A DNA stretch of 64,000 bases, taken from the NCBI GenBank assembly GCA_963737075.1, contig CAVTRI010000002.1, positions 682,001-746,000 on the forward strand. Reading direction: 5' to 3'. This document shows, in pieces, positions 35,845-43,852 of the stretch. The notes beneath the pieces are model-generated. The model saw only the letters and a program-made list of their open reading frames with translations, was not told where the DNA came from and did not search any database. The stretch's first letter is position 1. The number at the start of each line of letters is the position of its first letter. Made by a program: the position numbers and the translations under genes. This stretch comes from CAVTRI01 sp963737075 (GTDB lineage Bacteria; Actinomycetota; Acidimicrobiia; Acidimicrobiales; Palsa-688).

Positions 35845-36857
35845 CAGCCCCCTGCCGGAACGGACGCGCCGCTCAAGGTGCGCCGCACCGCCTCGACGAT
35901 GTCGCTCGCTTGCGGGAAGACCTGGCTTTCGATGGTGGAGGCGGCCGGAATCGGGGTAAACGTCGCGCCCACCCGGCCGACCGGCGCCGCAAGCCGGCCG
36001 AACAGCTCTTCCGTGATCGTGGCCGCGATCTCGGCCCCCGGCCCAGCGAACCGGGTCGAGAAGTGGACGACCACCGCCCGCTGAGTCTTCGATACTGACT
36101 CGACCAGCCGGGGAACGTCGAGCGGGACCAGTGTCCGAAGGTCGATTACCTCGACGCTGACGCCCTCCTTTTCGAGTGTCGCCGCCGCGGTCAGGGATTC
36201 GGGAACACCCAGCCCGTAGGTGACGATCGTGGCGTCACTTCCCGATCGGACCACCGCCGCCTCTCCGAACGGAATGCTGTGTTCGTCCACCGGCACCGGC
36301 CCCCGCTTCCCGTACAGGGCTCCCGTCTCCACAAAGAGGACCGGGTCATCGTCGAAGATCGCCGTGGTGAGCAAACCTTTGGCGTCGGCAGGTGCGCTGG
36401 GCACGGCAACTTTCAGCCCCGGAACATGCATGAACCAAGCCTCGAGGGACTGGGAGTGAGTGGCACCCGTGCCCATGTGCATGCCACCGAGCACCATGCT
36501 GCGGATCGTGATCGGCGATGCCAGACGGCCGGCGGTCATGAAGCGCATCTTGGCTGCGTGATTGACGATCTGATCCAGCGCGATGGGAAGCAGGTCCATG
36601 AACATGATCTCGGCCACCGGCCTGAACCCGTTGAGCCCGGCGCCGACGGCCGCACCGATGATGGCGGCTTCGGATATCGGCGTGTCGCGCACGCGCTTGT
36701 CTCCGTGCTTGGTCGACAAGCCGAGGGTGACGCCGACGACTCCGCCGGCCGGGTCGGCGATGTCCTCACCAAGGAGGAACACTCGCTCGTCCTTCGCGAG
36801 TGCCTGGTCGAGGGCGAGGTTGATCGCTTCGCCCATCGTCATCTCTCGTTCTTCCAC
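35844..36857 (-). CDS. 2-oxoacid dehydrogenase E1 beta subunit
   Basis: The 337-residue protein has RDTPISEAAIIGAAVGAGLNGFRPVAEIMFMDL, MHMGTGATHSQSLEAWFMHVPGLKVAVPS and VSVEVIDLRTLVPLD, typical of the pyruvate/acetoin/branched-chain E1 beta (transketolase C-terminal type). It forms an alpha2-beta2 heterotetramer with the upstream gene. GTG 36857 has a GGAGGAG ribosome site 5 bp before; an ATG at 36842 is also available. The AcoB/PDH beta distinction is unclear. The gene is followed by the lipoyl domain. Confidence 0.88.
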   Translation of the reverse strand: MEEREMTMGEAINLALDQALAKDERVFLLGEDIADPAGGVVGVTLGLSTKHGDKRVRDTPISEAAIIGAAVGAGLNGFRPVAEIMFMDLLPIALDQIVNHAAKMRFMTAGRLASPITIRSMVLGGMHMGTGATHSQSLEAWFMHVPGLKVAVPSAPADAKGLLTTAIFDDDPVLFVETGALYGKRGPVPVDEHSIPFGEAAVVRSGSDATIVTYGLGVPESLTAAATLEKEGVSVEVIDLRTLVPLDVPRLVESVSKTQRAVVVHFSTRFAGPGAEIAATITEELFGRLAAPVGRVGATFTPIPAASTIESQVFPQASDIVEAVRRTLSGASVPAGG

Positions 36858-36893
36858 CTCGCTCCTCCGGTCTCGTCAGGTTGCTCGCACGGC

Positions 36894-37910
36894 TCACGCC
36901 GGCATGTTGTGCGGATCCTTGTACACGTCGGTCCGGAGGGAATCCGGTGACGGGGCAGGTGCGCTCACGACCTGCTTGACCGCGTCGTTCACGGTCGTAG
37001 TCGCCGCGGCGTCGATCGCGGCCAGATCTTCTTCGGCGCACACGCCGCTCGCTAGGAGCTTTTGGCGGTATGCCGGAACAGGATCCTTCGCCTGTGCCTC
37101 GTCCAACTGCTCTTTTGGCATGTAGCGCATATTGTCGCCGATCGAGTGACCACTGAAGCGAAAAGTCACGCATTCCACCAAGGTGGGGCCTCCGCCGGAG
37201 CGGGCCCGCTCGACCGCCTCCTGCAGCGCGCCATATGTCTCGTCGGGATCGTTGCCGTCGACGCGGACACCCGGCATGGCGTAGCCAAGGGCGCGATCGG
37301 CCACCCGCTTCACCCTCATCGTCATGTCGATCGGCGTCATCTCCGCATACAGGTTGTTTTGGCAGACGAGCACCATCGGTAGGTCCCACAAGGCCGCCAT
37401 GTTGGCCGCCTCGTGGAACGCCCCGGTATTCGTGGCGCCGTCGCCGAAGCACACGGCGGTCACCCGGTCCGACCCCTCGAGCTGCGCCGTCATGGCCAAG
37501 CCCACGGCGACGGGGACGCCCCCGCCCACGATGCCGGTCGAGAGCATGACCCCCGATTCCGGCGACGCGATGTGCATCGTGCCGCCTTTGCCGCGGTCGG
37601 GCGATACGTCTTTGGCCAAAATGGCGGCGAGGAGATCGACGAGCGGCACGCCCTTGCCGATGTCATCGTGCACGCTTCGATACGTCGTAACCAGCTGGTC
37701 GGCGTCGTGGAGCGCGGCGCCAAGTGCGGCGGCCACCGCCTCCTGGCCCCGGTGCGGGTAATAGATGGCGATGAATTCCCCGCTGGTGATGCCCTTGACC
37801 ATCCGCTCGTCGGTGGCCTTCATGAGTGTCATCAGCTCGTACATGCGACGCCGCACCTCGCCCGGCGGCAGCGGCCGCGCCTCTGACGTCGTCGCTGACG
37901 TCGCGTCCAT
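36894..37910 (-). CDS. 2-oxoacid dehydrogenase E1 alpha subunit
   Basis: The 338-residue protein carries the thiamine diphosphate binding motif GDGATNTGAFHEAANMAALWDLPMVLVCQNN, and GKGGTMHIA and RVDGNDPDETY. This is the AcoA/PDH alpha type; the style is closest to acetoin dehydrogenase E1 alpha. It decarboxylates a 2-oxoacid or diketone. ATG 37910 is preferred to the upstream frame. It lies 23 bp after the SnoaL-like gene and 36 bp before E1 beta on the same strand. Confidence 0.88.
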   Translation of the reverse strand: MDATSATTSEARPLPPGEVRRRMYELMTLMKATDERMVKGITSGEFIAIYYPHRGQEAVAAALGAALHDADQLVTTYRSVHDDIGKGVPLVDLLAAILAKDVSPDRGKGGTMHIASPESGVMLSTGIVGGGVPVAVGLAMTAQLEGSDRVTAVCFGDGATNTGAFHEAANMAALWDLPMVLVCQNNLYAEMTPIDMTMRVKRVADRALGYAMPGVRVDGNDPDETYGALQEAVERARSGGGPTLVECVTFRFSGHSIGDNMRYMPKEQLDEAQAKDPVPAYRQKLLASGVCAEEDLAAIDAAATTTVNDAVKQVVSAPAPSPDSLRTDVYKDPHNMPA

Positions 37911-37933
37911 GGGCACTCCTCTCTCTCGGGACC

Positions 37934-38458
37934 TCAAGCCAAGCCAGGCAGGTTGTACTGATTCCCCCGCCATTTCGAGCGGTGTTGCCAGCCTCCCCCG
38001 ACCTCAGGGCTGAACAGCCACGCCGCCATGTCGTTGCCGGCGATCGGAAACCCAGCGGGGTAAAGACACGTCACCACTCGTTGCGCGAACCGCCATCCTT
38101 CTGGCCTGCGAACCACGTCGTCGTCGTACGTGCCACTCAGACACGGCATCAGCCCTTCGACGATAAGAAAGTACGAATGGGCCTTGGCGGTGTCACCGTC
38201 GACGACTACGTACTGGTTCGCCACGATGTGAAACCGACCGTTGAAGCGGGGTCCGGTGTCCTGCGCGTAGGAGAGCAACGCTTCCCGGCCTTTGAGTACC
38301 GGTCCGCCGCCTTCCCAGTACGTGCCATCCTCGGTAAAGACGTTGGCCCAGCCCTCGAAGTCGAGATTGTCCCACGTGTGACCGTACCGGTACATCAGTT
38401 GACGAATCTCTTCTCGATCTATGAGTCGCTGAATCGCATCCTCTTTGGCAGAAGGCAT
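37934..38458 (-). CDS. SnoaL-like NTF2-fold protein
   Basis: The 174-residue protein begins DREEIRQLMYRYGHTWDNLDFEGWANVFTEDGTYWEGG, the alpha-plus-beta cone of the SnoaL-4 / NTF2-like family, and contains FHIVANQYVVVDGDTAKAHSYFLIV. The family includes ring hydroxylase small subunits, dehydratases and isomerases; the tyrosine, aspartate and histidine positions are consistent with catalysis but not diagnostic. It is the first gene of the E1 alpha/beta/lipoyl group. A 100-bp spacer before it contains an AT-richer promoter-like stretch. Confidence 0.78.
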   Translation of the reverse strand: MPSAKEDAIQRLIDREEIRQLMYRYGHTWDNLDFEGWANVFTEDGTYWEGGGPVLKGREALLSYAQDTGPRFNGRFHIVANQYVVVDGDTAKAHSYFLIVEGLMPCLSGTYDDDVVRRPEGWRFAQRVVTCLYPAGFPIAGNDMAAWLFSPEVGGGWQHRSKWRGNQYNLPGLA

Positions 38459-38558
38459 CGTATGTCCCCTCTCTAGACCCTTTACAGTGGATTGTTTGCG
38501 TACTCTAACACGCTTGTGTGACCCTAACCTGAGGAACGCGACGTCAGCCCATGACCGA

Positions 38559-40664
38559 TCACACGACCGCTTCCCGCAGCAACACCTCGGCGGGCTGCGG
38601 CATCAGCTCGGGCGGGTTCGTCATGAAGTACGCTTCTGCGACCGTCTTTGGCGCGTCAGGTTCACCAACGTATCGGGCGAACTTGTGGCCCTCGTAGGCC
38701 GCCGTGGCCAGGGGTCGTCCGCCGAGCGCATCTCCGATCGTGTACAGCTGAGCAACCTTGCCTTCTAGCTCTTTGGCAAGCGCATTCTGAGGCACTCTTC
38801 CGGTTGAAAGCACGACGGCATCGACGTCCGAAATAATGCGCTCGTCGTCGGTGAACACGTCGTACACCGTCACTTCGTGCTCACCGATGGACCGGACGTA
38901 CGTAGACGGAGTAAACGTCACGCCAGCCGTCTTCAGGCGTTTCGCGACGAGCTCCCACTCGGCCGTGAAGACAAGGCTGTGCGACACCGGGGAGAACTCG
39001 GGCGTGACGTACTCGACGGCAGCTCCTGCGCCCGCCATCACTTCGGCAACTCCCAGGCTCGCGTGCAAACCTTCGCCGTCGAGCAGCACCACCTTCCCGC
39101 CCGGACGTACTCCCCCGAGGAGAATGTCCTCAGGCCGATAGACGAAGTCCCGCTCGTGTCCTGGTATGTCCCGGCTGAGGAAGCCGCTTCGACCGCCGCG
39201 ACTGTAGAGCGCGCCGGTGGCGACTATGACCGCGTCGGGGTGTTCGGCGAGGACCGTCTCTCCGGTGGCTTCAGTGCGGAGGCGAATGTCCACGCCCAAC
39301 CGGTCGAGGTCTCGCTGCCACCACTCGACCGCTTTGAAGTACCAGTCGCGGCCCGGAAGGCTCGCCCAGAGGGCGAGCGCGCCGCCCAAAGTCTCGCGGG
39401 CTTCGAGCAAGGTGACGTCATGGCCCCTCAGGGCGCCGACCCGGGCCGCTTCCAAACCCCCCGGCCCGCCCCCGACAACGATGACCTTGGACCGCCGAGT
39501 TGCTGGTGTGATCGTGTCCACTCCCCAGAGGCGTTCTCGATAGCTGGCAGGGTTGATCGAGCAACCTGCAGATCCGCGCGAGAGCGCTTCGAGGCACCAG
39601 TTACAGGCGATGCAGGTGCGACTCCGCTCTTCGTGACCCTCATATGCATGCTTGACCAGTTGAGGCTCCGCGATGAGCGCCCGGGCGGCGCCGACCATGT
39701 CACACAACCCTGAAGCGACGATGGCCTCGGCGTCCGCCACGGACGTCATGCGGCCCAACACGCTCAGAACCGGTACGTCTTTGGTAGCGCCTCGGACGGC
39801 CTCGACATAGGGCTTGTAGACGTGCGGTTCGACCAGCACCGGGGGCATTCCCAGGTGCAGCTCCTGAGGCTCGAGCGCGACGTCGAGATCGACAAAGTCG
39901 ATCAGTCCCGATCCGCAGATGCTCTCCAGAATCTCGCGCGCCCCGGAGGTGTCATAACCGCCACTGATCAACTCATCACAGTTAAATCGCATCCCAACTG
40001 CCATGGCGTCACCGGCGCCTTCGCGCGCCGCTTCGAGACACTCGACGAGGAATCGCAGGCGGTTCTCGAGACTGCCTCCGTACTCGTCAGTTCGATCGTT
40101 GAAATACGGTGACGTGAAGGTCTCTGCGATTGCCGAGTGACTCGCGTGAATCATGACGCCGTCGTACCCGGCTTGACGGAGGTGGGCCGTGCTTTGGCGG
40201 TGAGCTTTCACCAAGGCTCGGATCTCGTCCTTGCTCATCTCGTGCGTGGACATGTAAAGACCGGCATACTGGTACTGCACTGTTGAAGGGGTCAGCGACG
40301 GCGCCGGAGGGCTCAGCGGCTGCCACCACCCCGTCACCATCCAGTGGTACCAGATCTCTCCGAAGATCTTCCCTCCTGCGTCGTGCACTGCTTCGGCCAT
40401 GGCCGTAAAGGCAGGGACGCTCTCCTCTCTGTAGGGCGTTGCCTGGAATGCCGTCCCCCGGTCGTGCACCGTGAGACTGTTGACAACAAGGCCGCAGCCG
40501 CCACCCTTCACTCGTTCGGCGCTGTAGTACGGAAAGTCGAACGACGGCCTGGAGCCGACGGTGAGGCCGACGCCATGCGGCGCGAAGTAGAACCGGTTCG
40601 GGATCTCGACGGGACCCAGCCTGATGGGGGAGAAGATGTGCGGGTACTTCGGGTGTTGGGGCAT
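38559..40664 (-). CDS. NADH:flavin oxidoreductase / 2,4-dienoyl-CoA reductase-type flavoprotein
   Basis: The 701-residue protein has an OYE-like TIM barrel (NRFYFAPHGVGLTVG, GYDGVMIHASHSAIAETFTSPYFNDRTDEYGGSLENRLRF), a 4Fe-4S site (CIACNWC...GC), an FAD Rossmann fold (VIVVGGGPGGLEAARVGALRGHDVTLLEAR) and a second NAD(P) domain. This is the FadH/trimethylamine dehydrogenase architecture, which reduces conjugated double bonds of CoA thioesters or demethylates. The ribosome site GGAGGTAG precedes ATG 40664. It is divergent from the GntR gene at 40809 and is a natural target of it. Confidence 0.88.
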   Translation of the reverse strand: MPQHPKYPHIFSPIRLGPVEIPNRFYFAPHGVGLTVGSRPSFDFPYYSAERVKGGGCGLVVNSLTVHDRGTAFQATPYREESVPAFTAMAEAVHDAGGKIFGEIWYHWMVTGWWQPLSPPAPSLTPSTVQYQYAGLYMSTHEMSKDEIRALVKAHRQSTAHLRQAGYDGVMIHASHSAIAETFTSPYFNDRTDEYGGSLENRLRFLVECLEAAREGAGDAMAVGMRFNCDELISGGYDTSGAREILESICGSGLIDFVDLDVALEPQELHLGMPPVLVEPHVYKPYVEAVRGATKDVPVLSVLGRMTSVADAEAIVASGLCDMVGAARALIAEPQLVKHAYEGHEERSRTCIACNWCLEALSRGSAGCSINPASYRERLWGVDTITPATRRSKVIVVGGGPGGLEAARVGALRGHDVTLLEARETLGGALALWASLPGRDWYFKAVEWWQRDLDRLGVDIRLRTEATGETVLAEHPDAVIVATGALYSRGGRSGFLSRDIPGHERDFVYRPEDILLGGVRPGGKVVLLDGEGLHASLGVAEVMAGAGAAVEYVTPEFSPVSHSLVFTAEWELVAKRLKTAGVTFTPSTYVRSIGEHEVTVYDVFTDDERIISDVDAVVLSTGRVPQNALAKELEGKVAQLYTIGDALGGRPLATAAYEGHKFARYVGEPDAPKTVAEAYFMTNPPELMPQPAEVLLREAVV

Positions 40665-40773
40665 GGAACCTCTACCTCCCCTATCCTTGCCGGACGGCTG
40701 TCAGCCACATTGGTGTCTAGCACGTTTCAGTCATTATTTTCCAAATGAATGTCAACGCAGGATGGTTGGCACA

Positions 40774-40802
40774 TCTTGGTATTGGCGAGGCGGACATATA
40801 CT
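40774..40802 (+). promoter_or_regulatory. Leaderless promoter candidate before the GntR gene
   Basis: TATACT (40797-40802) lies 7 bp from ATG 40809, with TTGGTA about 15 bp upstream of it. Transcription would start at or next to the ATG, the leaderless arrangement common in actinobacteria. The spacer is shorter than ideal. Confidence 0.4.
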
Positions 40803-40808
40803 GGGCGA

Positions 40809-41517
40809 ATGGCGCAGTCAGAGGCATCTGACGATCCCGTCGCCCCGATCGAAACCGTGGACGGCTCACGTAAGTCCGACCGGATCATCCGCTTCAATCT
40901 CAGCGAACAGATAGCCGAGAGGCTCCGGGACGACATCGTGCACGGAAGAATTCCAGCCGGCACACGTTTGGTCCAGGACGAGCTCTGTGAACGGTTCGGT
41001 ACCAGCCGGATGCCCGTGCGTGATGCGCTGCAGCAACTGACGCACGAAGGCATGCTCGAGCAGCACGGCCAGCAACGCATCGTCGTTTCACTGGGCGCCG
41101 AAGATCTCGAAGACGTCCACGGATTGACAGCCGTTCTTCACGGCTGGGCCGCGGGTCGCGTGGCCGAGCTCGCGTCGGAGAACGGAGCTCGACGACCTGG
41201 CCGAGATCTGTCAGGCGGGAGTAGAGACCGATGATCCCTACGAATTCGGTCGACTAGCGATGGAGTTTCACCGGAAGATCAACCTGTACTCCCGCTCCCC
41301 GAGGCTCATTCGCACGCTGGTCTCCTTCCAGCAGACGGTACCCAAGACGACACCGTTCACTGTCCCTGAAGAAATGGCTCCGAGCAAGGCACGACATCAA
41401 GCCATTGTCGCCGCCTTGCAAGCCCGGAATGTGGAGCTTGCGGAGCAACTGACCCGGTCGCACTCCATGATCACTGTCGCCTATCTGCAGTCGTTCGAAG
41501 TAGGACGCCACCGGTAG
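40809..41517 (+). pseudogene. GntR-family (FadR/FCD-type) regulator, frameshifted
   Basis: The first part (40809 to about 41184) has the winged helix: NLSEQIAERLRDDIVHGRIPAGTRLVQDELCERFGTSRMPVRDALQQLTHEGMLEQ. The C-terminal FCD sensor domain continues in another frame: ELDDLAEICQAGVE, then MEFHRKINLYSRSPRLIRTLVSFQQTVP and HQAIVAALQARNVELAEQLTRSHSM. The joint at about 41184 (in AACGGAGCTC) is one base out of register. An intact protein would be about 235 residues and would sense an acid or acyl-CoA. The FCD domain would be missing as sequenced, giving a DNA-binding half with a spurious tail. Confidence 0.78.
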
Positions 41518-41623
41518 CGGGCCGCCTGCGAACTCGGCGCCGTCAGTCCGGCAAGTCGCTCCGAAGCCATCGTCCTTGGCGCCCGCGCGCCGCGGCCTGG
41601 CTCATCTCTTCGGCTCGGCACCC

Positions 41624-41652
41624 TTGACGCCGTTGTTCGTATACAGGATACT
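41624..41652 (+). promoter_or_regulatory. Promoter of the ParB/StrR-like regulator
   Basis: TTGACG (41624-41629), 17 bp, then GATACT (41647-41652). Overlapping the -10, GTATACAGGATAC (41639-41651) has GTAT/ATAC arms, like the inverted operators of GntR regulators, so the upstream GntR may act here. A GGGGGA ribosome site lies before ATG 41696. Confidence 0.5.
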
Positions 41653-41695
41653 ACCGGCGCATGCTGCGCTTGGAACGCTGTTCGGGGGATGTACG

Positions 41696-42589
41696 ATGTC
41701 AGATATCATAGCTTTTCGTGATGTTACCGAGCCGACGCCGGCGGAACATCTGGCCGTCGTCAGCTCGGTAGCGGTCGACGACCTGCGGCCCGGTGTGCAG
41801 TTACGTCAGGGGAGGGTCAACCGCCAACACGTGAACGCGATCGCCCTGTCGGATGGCGGTTGGCCGCCGATCGTGGTCCGCCGTGCTGACAACACGATCG
41901 TCGACGGGCACTACCGCTACATGGCCGCCCGTCAACTCGGCCATAGCCACGTCGAGTGCGTTTACTTCGAAGGTGGAGAAGAATCCGCCTTCTTCGAAGC
42001 GCTTCGGCACAACCGTAATCACGGCCTGTCGTTATCGCTCCGAGATCGACAAGCGGCGGCTCGCCGGATCCTCGCCTTCCATCCCGAATGGGCTGACCGC
42101 CGGATTAGCGTGACGTGCGGGCTGGCGCCAGGGACGGTGGGCCGCATTCGCGCCAATGTCCCGGCCGCAACTGACCAAAATGGTCAGTTGTACACACGTG
42201 TGGGCCGGGACGGAAGGCGCCGGCCGGTTGATCCGCGGGCGTCGAGGCGCCGGGTCGTGAGCGCTCTTCGAGCGCAACCCGAGAGGTCATTGCGTGAGAC
42301 GGCTCGCGCAACGGGAACCTCGCCGGCGACGGTGCGCGCGGCGAAGGCATCCCGCAGCTGGGCGTCCGACCCCGCCGTCCTCTCCAGTCCTGCCGGTGGC
42401 AGCTTCGCCAGGTGGTTTGACCGCACTGCCATCGGGTGCGAATGGCACGACTTCGTCGGAACGATTCCCGTCAGCCGAATCTACGAGATGGCTGACGAGG
42501 CTCGCCGCAGGTCAGCAGCCTGGCTCGAGTTCGCCTCGATGGTTGAAGGGCGCGTTCGGGGCCATCAACCGCTCACCGACGGTCAGTAG
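41696..42589 (+). CDS. ParB-N-domain transcriptional regulator (StrR-like)
   Basis: The 297-residue protein has a ParB/sulfiredoxin-like N domain: RVNRQHVNAIALSDGGWPPIVVRRADNTIVDGHYRYMAARQLG, where DGHYRYMAAR is the equivalent of the ParB GERRxRA box, followed by helix-turn-helix segments ADRRISVTCGLAPGTVGRIRANV and RAQPERSLRETARATGTSPATVRAAK. This is the arrangement of StrR-type pathway activators known mainly from antibiotic clusters. It sits at the centre of the catabolic region and may control it. A perfect palindrome with 10-bp arms lies inside its coding sequence. Start ATG 41696 is well supported by spacing to the promoter. Confidence 0.75.
   Translation: MSDIIAFRDVTEPTPAEHLAVVSSVAVDDLRPGVQLRQGRVNRQHVNAIALSDGGWPPIVVRRADNTIVDGHYRYMAARQLGHSHVECVYFEGGEESAFFEALRHNRNHGLSLSLRDRQAAARRILAFHPEWADRRISVTCGLAPGTVGRIRANVPAATDQNGQLYTRVGRDGRRRPVDPRASRRRVVSALRAQPERSLRETARATGTSPATVRAAKASRSWASDPAVLSSPAGGSFARWFDRTAIGCEWHDFVGTIPVSRIYEMADEARRRSAAWLEFASMVEGRVRGHQPLTDGQ
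42168..42190. other. 23-bp palindrome inside the ParB-like regulator gene
   Basis: Perfect arms CAACTGACCA and TGGTCAGTTG with a 3-bp centre AAA. A second copy differing at two of 23 positions lies at 53042-53064. It is a good candidate operator of the regulator that contains it, or of another factor. Confidence 0.45.
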
Positions 42590-42610
42590 AAGCCGACCCG
42601 CTGCGGCACG

Positions 42611-43804
42611 TCAACCGCCCGGCGTCACCAACGCCCGAGCGTTGTCACGGAGGATTCGACGGACGGCATCCTGGTCGAAGTCTCTCAGGACCTCTTTGAA
42701 GCTGGCAGGTTCAGCCAATCCGTCGGTGTGAGGGTAATCGGATCCGAACAAGACACGATCGGTTCCGATGGCCTTCGCGAGCCCAGCTATGTCTTCATTT
42801 TCGAACGGTGCCACCCACACGTGCTTCCGGAAGGTGTCGAGAGGGTGCTCACTCAAATCTCCTTGACCGGCCTCCTCCAGATTGCGGAGCAACTCGGGCA
42901 CCCATGCACAGCCGAGCTCGATGGTCCCCACGCGCAGCGCCGGAAAGCGCTCGAACAACTTCCCATACAGAAGCGAAACGACGGTGTCATGGATCGGCCG
43001 TCCGTGCCCAGAGATGATCCGATGCAGCGGGGGGATATGGCGAGCGGGAACGTTCACGTTGCCCCACCCCCAGATCTTGCCCAGCTCGTAACGGTAGGAG
43101 TCGTCGCTGGCGTGAAACACAACGGCGGCGTCCGCTCCCACCGCCGTCTTCCAGAACTGATCGAAGAGCCGGTCCGCAGGCGAGTGGCCGCCAACTGGTC
43201 CTGGACGAAGATGGACGACGCGAGCACCGCGGGAGAGGACGAACTCAAGCTCATCAACAGCAAGGAAGGGATCCAGGAGCGAAAGCAGTGGAACACCGTA
43301 GATGCGATCCTGGAAATTGAAACCCCAGTCGTCGTCGAGCCATTGATTGAACGCATGGAGGTTGGCATAGGTGAGCTCGACGTCATCAATGATCAGCGGT
43401 TCGACGCTGACGCCCAACGTGGGAAACAGCATGGTCGACTCAAGGCCCTGACGGTCCATCAGCGCCAACCGGGCGTCGCGCTCACGCGCCTCGGGCCGGA
43501 TCGGCTCCAAATTCTCCCGTTGCTGCCTGACGACCCCGGCCTGTCCTTGTGACAACCCGCCCGCTCTTCCGACATGGCTGAACGTCTGGTCGGCCCCGAG
43601 ATACCTGTTGAGGCGGTCGCCGAACACCAACCGCTTCCCGCCGCCGTCTCCCACGTCCACCCAGCGGGGTGCTCTGTGAACCAGCCGCGGGTCCACATAC
43701 CGGAGGAACGCATCCTCAGGCTCGTAGTAGTGATTGTCGGCATCGAACAGCCGGTAGCCCAAGTCTGCTACTGGAGATTCTGCGATTTTGGTGGTCGGCT
43801 GCAC
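42611..43804 (-). CDS. Amidohydrolase-2 family metal-dependent hydrolase
   Basis: The 397-residue TIM-barrel protein has YRLFDADNHYYEPEDAFLRYV, AVVFHASDDSYRY, TIELGCAWVPELLRNLEEA and VLFGSDYPHTDGLAEP, with the metal-site histidines and terminal Asp of the ACMSD-like family. It starts at GTG 43804 with a GGAGG ribosome site 8 bp upstream. Divergent with the acyl-CoA ligase at 43853, only 48 bp away, so both probably answer to the same signal. Converges with the ParB-like gene. Confidence 0.82.
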   Translation of the reverse strand: MQPTTKIAESPVADLGYRLFDADNHYYEPEDAFLRYVDPRLVHRAPRWVDVGDGGGKRLVFGDRLNRYLGADQTFSHVGRAGGLSQGQAGVVRQQRENLEPIRPEARERDARLALMDRQGLESTMLFPTLGVSVEPLIIDDVELTYANLHAFNQWLDDDWGFNFQDRIYGVPLLSLLDPFLAVDELEFVLSRGARVVHLRPGPVGGHSPADRLFDQFWKTAVGADAAVVFHASDDSYRYELGKIWGWGNVNVPARHIPPLHRIISGHGRPIHDTVVSLLYGKLFERFPALRVGTIELGCAWVPELLRNLEEAGQGDLSEHPLDTFRKHVWVAPFENEDIAGLAKAIGTDRVLFGSDYPHTDGLAEPASFKEVLRDFDQDAVRRILRDNARALVTPGG

Positions 43805-43852
43805 AGTTAAAACCTCCGCGTGGTCGCAATCCTGTTATATCAGGAGTTTCCC

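Noticed and set aside
41575..41600. GGCGCCCGCGCGCCGCGG as a third copy of the 160-bp repeat
   Set aside because: Only short GC-rich similarity; partner boxes at 111 and 36 bp spacing are absent.
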